Shown: positions 7,328-11,031 of the stretch, piece after piece
Layout of the letters: each line of letters starts with the position of its first letter
How positions within the stretch are numbered: position 1 is the first letter of the stretch
Source: VFBF01 sp034440275
GTDB lineage: Bacteria; Pseudomonadota; Alphaproteobacteria; Caulobacterales; Aquidulcibacteraceae
Direction of reading: 5' to 3'
Assembly: GCA_034440275.1 (NCBI GenBank)
Contig: JAWXBS010000239.1
Span: forward strand, 1 to 11,031
DNA length: 11,031 nt
Position numbers and translations under genes: made by a program
The notes under the pieces: generated by a model
Database searches by the model: none
What the model was told of the DNA's origin: nothing
Seen by the model: the letters and a program-made list of their open reading frames with translations, nothing else

Positions 7328-7409
7328 GTAGGGTGGATCAAGCGGAGCGAAATCCACCATCGTTTGTCGCAGATCAAGGTGGATATCTCGGCCGGGCGAT
7401 CCACCCTAC
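7328..7409. repeat. 82-bp palindromic (REP/BIME-like) element
   Basis: The ends GTAGGGTGGATC (7328-7339) and GATCCACCCTAC (7398-7409) are a perfect 12-bp inverted repeat. The heptamer GGTGGAT or its complement ATCCACC occurs four times in alternating orientation (7332-7338, 7352-7358, 7378-7384, 7399-7405), giving two side-by-side hairpins or one large cruciform. It looks like the short extragenic palindromes with GTAGGGTGG ends scattered in many proteobacterial genomes (from memory, not checked). It fills most of the 122 bases between bolA and the divergent lipoprotein gene and probably forms part of the bolA leader. Confidence 0.75.
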
Positions 7410-7437
7410 ACCATTCGCGTAGGCAGGAGGGACGTCG

Positions 7438-8043
7438 ATGAAGATCCTTGCGGCGCTGTTGGCGGCGGCGACGCTCGCCGGATGCGCGATGCTGACGGCT
7501 GAAACGACGCTGTTCACGCCGGCGGATCAGGATGGCGTCTTCGTGCTGTCGCAAGGTCTGTGGGCGCACCGCGAGGACGACTGCAAGATCGATCCCGCGA
7601 CGAGCGCGCCGGAGCGCAACGACTGCATCGACTGGGTGCGCGTCACGCGGGAGGCGGATGGCGCCTGGCGCATCGTCTTCATCGGTGAGGACGATCCGCC
7701 GATGCGGTTCGTGGCGGTTCCGGCCGCGAAGGGCGATGGTGAAGCGCTTGCGCCGCTCTATGTGGCCGAGGTGACGAGCCCGAAGGAAGAGGGGCCCGCC
7801 TACGCCGCACTTGCGCCGCGCGGGGCCCTGCGGACGCCGGTGACGCGGGTGGCGATGACGGTGATTTCCTGCGGCCCGATCCTGCGCGACGGCGCCATGG
7901 CCGACATCACCGTGCAACGCGATGGCGACCGCATCGTCGGTTGCACCGCACTGACCAAGGACGCCGTGCGCGAAGCCGCGCGCCGCGCCGTGATCGCCGA
8001 TCTCGCGCGGTTCGGGGAATCGGAGCTGGTCTGGGTGCGGTGA
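7438..8043 (+). CDS. Putative lipoprotein with four conserved-looking cysteines
   Basis: This 201-residue protein has a lipoprotein signal peptide: a short charged start, a hydrophobic core and the lipobox LAGC with lipidated C16. Ala follows the cysteine, which by the usual +2 rule favours outer-membrane sorting. The mature part has C49, C63, C145 and C169, suggesting two disulfides in the periplasm, and ends in an Arg/Ala-rich helix (about 172-192). I recognise no named family. AGGAGG (7425-7430) lies 7 bases before the ATG, a strong start. The divergent palindromic element lies immediately upstream. A DUF1287 gene follows after 44 bases, or overlaps by 4 if that gene uses a GTG start, so the two may form an operon. 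Confidence 0.85.
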   Translation: MKILAALLAAATLAGCAMLTAETTLFTPADQDGVFVLSQGLWAHREDDCKIDPATSAPERNDCIDWVRVTREADGAWRIVFIGEDDPPMRFVAVPAAKGDGEALAPLYVAEVTSPKEEGPAYAALAPRGALRTPVTRVAMTVISCGPILRDGAMADITVQRDGDRIVGCTALTKDAVREAARRAVIADLARFGESELVWVR

Positions 8044-8087
8044 CGCGCGCCGCAAATTCGCCGCGTGCCGGGATTGTCCTTGGGCGC

Positions 8088-8663
8088 ATGAAGATCGACC
8101 GACGGGCGACGCTCTTAGGATTGCTGGCGGCGACGCCGGCCTTTGCGCAGCAGGCGGACTTCGGCAGGCGGGTCGCGCTCGGCGCGGAGGCGCGGACGCG
8201 GCGGCCCGAACTCTACGATCCCGCGTACCGATCGATCGCGTATCCCATGGGAGACGTGGCCGACGATCGCGGCGTGTGCGCCGACACGGTGGTGCGCGCC
8301 TTCCGCGCGGCGGACGTGGACCTGCAGCAGCTCGTGCACCGCGACATGCGCGCGGCGTTCGCCGCCTATCCGAAAATCTGGGGCCTCAACCGCCCCGATA
8401 CGAACATCGATCACCGCCGCGTGCCGAACCTTGAGACGTTTTTCACCCGCAAGGGCGCCAGTCTTGGGCGGCAGGTGGATGTCGCGATGCTGCAACCGGG
8501 CGACGTGATCTCGTGGCGCATCCCGGTGCCGCATATCGGCGTCGTCTCCACGCAACGCGCGCGCGGGCGACCGCTGATGGTGCACAATGTCGGCGCGGGC
8601 AGCCGGCTGGAGGATGTGCTGTTTGAATGGCCGGTGCAGGGGTGGTTTCGGTATGGTGCGTAG
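8088..8663 (+). CDS. DUF1287 family exported protein
   Basis: This 191-residue protein matches the DUF1287 family across its length: YDPAYRSIAYPMGDV, DRGVCADTVVRAFRA, the NIDHRRVPNL block, LQPGDVISW and VPHIGVVS, then MVHNVG. C64 at the head of a helix and H149 before a hydrophobic strand recall papain-like NlpC/P60 or CHAP enzymes, so a peptidase or amidase acting on the cell wall is conceivable; this is inference. The N-terminus DRRATLLGLLAATPAFA is a Tat-like signal with twin Arg at 5-6 and cleavage after AFA. The ATG at 8088 lacks a good ribosome-binding site. An in-frame GTG at 8040 overlaps the lipoprotein stop (GTGA) and would add 16 residues. Either start keeps the signal peptide. Confidence 0.88.
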   Translation: MKIDRRATLLGLLAATPAFAQQADFGRRVALGAEARTRRPELYDPAYRSIAYPMGDVADDRGVCADTVVRAFRAADVDLQQLVHRDMRAAFAAYPKIWGLNRPDTNIDHRRVPNLETFFTRKGASLGRQVDVAMLQPGDVISWRIPVPHIGVVSTQRARGRPLMVHNVGAGSRLEDVLFEWPVQGWFRYGA

Positions 8664-8698
8664 CGGCCCGCTCCCCAGCCGTTTGAAAGTTTGCGCGA

Positions 8699-9460
8699 AT
8701 GAAGATGCCTTGGCAGTTGTTCAGGTTTCGAAGTGTGAATGAGTATCTCTGGCAAGAGCTTGAGTTCTCCGAATTTTACTGTTGCTCGCCTTTCAAGCTC
8801 AATGATCCGTTCGATTGCCGAATTGATTGGCGGCGAGCGATTGAGCGGACTTTGCTGCTACCTCAGTTGCCAGCGCACCAACGGGCAACCCTGCGCGCCA
8901 TCCATCAAGGCTTTGAGAACAGAGAGCCATCCGACAATTCAGGCATCTGCTGTTTTAGCGTGAACATGGAGAATCACCTGATGTGGTCTCACTATGCGGA
9001 CGCTTGGCGGGGTGTTTGCCTATACTACGAGATACCGCAAGACTATTTCTGGGACCGATATCCGGCGCCTACCAACGCAGATCTGAATGCGACAACGTTT
9101 TTTGTGGGTGGCACGCCGGTTAGGTATCAAGAGGACGCCTTCGCGGGATGGCTCGCAGTTGGGGACTTTAGTGAGCCTTTGCCGGACGCGCCGGTGTCCA
9201 ATGCCGCCGCCAAGATTCTATCATCGAAAGCGCCAGCTTGGGCTCACGAAAAAGAGTTTCGGATCGTAACGAACAGAGAGGGCGCGCTGAAGTTTGAGCC
9301 AGAATTTTTGAAGCAAGTGACGTTCGGACTTGGCGCAAGCGCTCGACACCGCGAAATGATCACCAGAATGGCGCGTCGCAATAACTCTCAGGTTGCGATA
9401 ACGGAGGTGGTCCGAAGCGCGTCTTCCGACTTTGGCTTAGAATTCCCGGATGTAACCTGA
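8699..9460 (+). CDS. DUF2971 family protein in AT-richer DNA
   Basis: This 253-residue protein has the DUF2971 blocks: an N-terminal LFRFRSVNEY, SPFKLNDPFDC (30-40), ICCFSVNMENHLMWSHYADAWRG (83-105) and the WAHEKEFRIV block (181-190). No signal peptide or membrane segment is seen, so it is probably cytoplasmic. The biochemical function of the family is not known to me. Base composition differs sharply from its neighbours: a sampled 60-base line (8941-9000) is 48% G+C against 67% in 8461-8520, and codons ending in A or T are common, a sign of horizontal transfer. The start has no clear ribosome-binding site; a second ATG at 8705 is possible. The gene starts 35 bases after the DUF1287 gene and ends 12 bases from the convergent acyl-CoA synthetase. 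Confidence 0.88.
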   Translation: MKMPWQLFRFRSVNEYLWQELEFSEFYCCSPFKLNDPFDCRIDWRRAIERTLLLPQLPAHQRATLRAIHQGFENREPSDNSGICCFSVNMENHLMWSHYADAWRGVCLYYEIPQDYFWDRYPAPTNADLNATTFFVGGTPVRYQEDAFAGWLAVGDFSEPLPDAPVSNAAAKILSSKAPAWAHEKEFRIVTNREGALKFEPEFLKQVTFGLGASARHREMITRMARRNNSQVAITEVVRSASSDFGLEFPDVT

Positions 9461-9472
9461 TAGCCGCCTGTC

Positions 9473-10414
9473 TCAAATCCGCGTCTCTCGCCCCTCCCAG
9501 AAGGGCTCGCGCAGTTTGCGTTTGAAGATCTTGCCTGAATCCTCGCGCGGCAGGTCGGCGGCGAAGGTCACGCGCTTGGGCACCTTGTAGCCGGCGATGC
9601 GTTCGCGGAGGTAGGCGCGGACTTCGGTTTCGCTCAGTTCCACGCCCGGTTGCGGTTGCACGACCGCGTGGACCGCTTCGCCGTATTCGTCGTCGGGCAC
9701 ACCGAACACCGCGCAGTCGGCGACGCCGGGCATCTTATGCAGGTCGCTCTCGATTTCGGCGGGATAGATGTTCACGCCGCCGGAGATGATCATGTCCTTG
9801 GCGCGGTCGCACAGATAGAGAAAGCCGTCGGCGTCGAAGAAACCGATGTCGCCGGGCGCGATGAGGCCGGCCTTTTCAGATGCGCGGCGCTTGGCGTCGT
9901 CGCCGTGATAGGTGAAGTCCGCGATCTCGAAGCTGCGCGCGACGACTTCGCCGATCTCGCCGGCCTTGAGCGTGTTTCCATCGTCGTCGATGACGCGCAC
10001 GTCGGCGCCGGGGATCGGCGTGCCGACCGTGCCGGGATGGGCCAGCCATTGTTCCGAGGTGCAGAACACCACGCCGCTCGTCTCCGTCGAGCCGTAGTAT
10101 TCGTTGATGATCGGCCCCCACCACTCGATCATCTCGCGCTTCACGGGCGCGGGGCAGGGCGCCGCCGCATGGACGACGAATTTGAGCGACGAGAGATCGT
10201 ATTTCTTGCGCACGTCCTCGGGCAGTTTCAGCAGGCGGTTGAACATGATCGGCACCATGTGCAGGTGCGTGATGCGTTCCTTTTCGATGAGTTTAAGCAG
10301 GCCTTCCGCATCAAAGCGCGGCTCCAGAAAGAGCGTGCCGCCGAGCCGCGCGAGCGTCAAACCATAGGCGTTCGGCGCGGAGTGATACATGGGCCCCACC
10401 GCCGCGCTGATCAT
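9473..10414 (-). CDS. Acyl-CoA synthetase, C-terminal part (frameshifted or split)
   Basis: This 313-residue frame holds the C-terminal two-thirds of an AMP-forming acyl-CoA synthetase: YYGSTET (106-112), GDIGFFDADG (188-197), the hinge and A8 block DRAKDMIISGGVNIYPAEIE (203-222) and the A10 lysine K295 in DSGKIFKRKL. The enzyme family activates a carboxylic acid with ATP and transfers it to CoA. The adenylate-binding loop and N-terminal subdomain are in the preceding frame (10411-11004). The two frames meet at ATGA (10411-10414), and a single missing base would join them into one enzyme of about 510 residues. The ATG used here may therefore be an internal methionine rather than a true start, although termination-reinitiation could produce two chains. 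The acyl substrate is not predictable. Confidence 0.85.
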   Translation of the reverse strand: MISAAVGPMYHSAPNAYGLTLARLGGTLFLEPRFDAEGLLKLIEKERITHLHMVPIMFNRLLKLPEDVRKKYDLSSLKFVVHAAAPCPAPVKREMIEWWGPIINEYYGSTETSGVVFCTSEQWLAHPGTVGTPIPGADVRVIDDDGNTLKAGEIGEVVARSFEIADFTYHGDDAKRRASEKAGLIAPGDIGFFDADGFLYLCDRAKDMIISGGVNIYPAEIESDLHKMPGVADCAVFGVPDDEYGEAVHAVVQPQPGVELSETEVRAYLRERIAGYKVPKRVTFAADLPREDSGKIFKRKLREPFWEGRETRI

Positions 10415-11004
10415 GCGTCGGCGTTCGCGGGATCGAAGCCGAAGATGAAACAGATATTGCGCAGCGTGATCGCGGCCTGCTCCGGCGTCGGCGGCGCCCG
10501 GCGCACGCCTTTGGGGCGACCCGTCGTGCCGGAGGTGTAGATAATCGTGCCGGGCGCGGCTTCGGGCGGTTCGGTGAGCGGTGCAAAGCCCTCAAGCCAT
10601 GAACTCCACTCGGGATAGCCCGCCGGCAACGCAGCGGGCGCAACGCCATAGGCCGCGCTGATTTCCGGCGGCGTCTCGACAATGAGCACCGGCACGCCGG
10701 GTGGCAAAGCCTCGCGGATGGGGCCGAGCAGGTCGGCGTGAATGACGATGACTTTCGCGCCCGAGTTCTCGAACAGGTAGCGCGCCTCGTCGGTCGTGTA
10801 GTGCCAGTTCACCGGCGTCGGATAGGCGCCGACGAGTCCGCACGCCGCACTCGCTTCGAAGAAGGCGAGATCGTTGCGGAGATAGAGCGCCACGATGTCA
10901 CCCGGCTTCACGCCAAGGCTCTTGAGCCCGCTCGCCGCGCGCGCGGCGCGCTCTTCAAGCTGCGCGGTGGTGAGTTCGCGCGCACCGCTGATGATCCGGC
11001 CCAT
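10411..11004 (-). CDS. Acyl-CoA synthetase, N-terminal part (frameshifted or split)
   Basis: This 197-residue frame is the N-terminal part of an AMP-forming acyl-CoA synthetase. It has the start-proximal helix (AQLEERAARAASGLKSLGV), YLRNDLAFFEASAACGLVGAYPTPVNW and the ATP-binding P-loop YTSGTTGRPKGV (156-167). It ends abruptly at TGA after FGFDPANADA, just where homologues normally continue into the GPMYHSAPNAYG segment, which is found in the next frame (9473-10414). The start ATG at 11004 is well supported: GGGAG (11011-11015) lies six bases upstream. Alone, the fragment lacks the hinge and the catalytic C-terminal lysine and should be inactive. Bases 11005-11031 hold only the leader. Confidence 0.85.
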   Translation of the reverse strand: MGRIISGARELTTAQLEERAARAASGLKSLGVKPGDIVALYLRNDLAFFEASAACGLVGAYPTPVNWHYTTDEARYLFENSGAKVIVIHADLLGPIREALPPGVPVLIVETPPEISAAYGVAPAALPAGYPEWSSWLEGFAPLTEPPEAAPGTIIYTSGTTGRPKGVRRAPPTPEQAAITLRNICFIFGFDPANADA

Positions 11005-11031
11005 GTCTCGCTCCCATGTGTGGCGCGAGCG

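Noticed and set aside
7316..7360. 15-residue N-terminal extension of BolA
   Set aside because: It is translated largely from the palindromic repeat; the ATG at 7315 has its own ribosome-binding site and fits the family length.
7328..7409. CRISPR array or insertion-sequence end
   Set aside because: The repeats are alternating inverted heptamers without regular spacers, and there is no transposase gene in the window.
7141..8055. 304-codon minus-strand frame opposite the lipoprotein
   Set aside because: It overlaps bolA in another frame and runs through the palindromic element; Arg/His-rich shadow.
7941..8087. 49-residue upstream extension of the DUF1287 protein
   Set aside because: It overlaps the lipoprotein gene and would bury the signal peptide; only the GTG at 8040 is a reasonable alternative start.
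9650..10540. 296-codon plus-strand frame opposite the acyl-CoA synthetase
   Set aside because: It is antisense to conserved synthetase motifs and has no recognisable domain.

Overview
The window is compact, GC-rich (about two-thirds G+C by eye) bacterial DNA. It fits an alphaproteobacterium, perhaps Caulobacterales or Hyphomonadaceae. The pointers are a monothiol CGFS glutaredoxin and a short BolA protein close together on one strand, a PPC-type secreted repeat protein, an EF-hand envelope protein and a DUF1287 protein. The lineage is inferred from gene content, not proven. There are no tRNA, rRNA, CRISPR, transposase or phage genes, and no gene-free stretch longer than about 180 bases.

Left part (1-3211): a secreted protein with EF-hand loops and a His/Gly-rich linker runs leftward off the window edge. 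It is divergent from an OmpR-type response regulator and a histidine kinase whose genes are one base apart. The 177-base divergent region carries a TGAAAC-N5-TGAAAC direct repeat with the 11-bp spacing typical of OmpR-family operators, plus a GGGCCC repeat pair. This is the best candidate for an undescribed system: an envelope metal- or calcium-related sensory module.

Middle (3218-7315): on the minus strand, grxD is followed after 38 bases by an amidase-signature hydrolase. A plus-strand secreted protein with three repeats of exactly 120 residues is divergent from grxD. It ends tail to tail, with a 20-base overlap, against an aldo/keto reductase. The reductase is coupled by a 4-base GTGA overlap to bolA upstream. 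GrxD and BolA are known partners in Fe-S cluster handling, and here their genes are separated by the repeat-protein and reductase genes.

Right part (7328-11031): an 82-base palindromic element fills most of the bolA/lipoprotein divergent region and creates a false N-terminal extension of bolA. Then come, on the plus strand, a four-cysteine lipoprotein, a DUF1287 protein with a Tat-like signal, and a DUF2971 protein in distinctly AT-richer DNA, probably acquired. Finally a minus-strand acyl-CoA synthetase is split into two reading frames at an ATGA junction, by a real frameshift, a sequence error or a true split.
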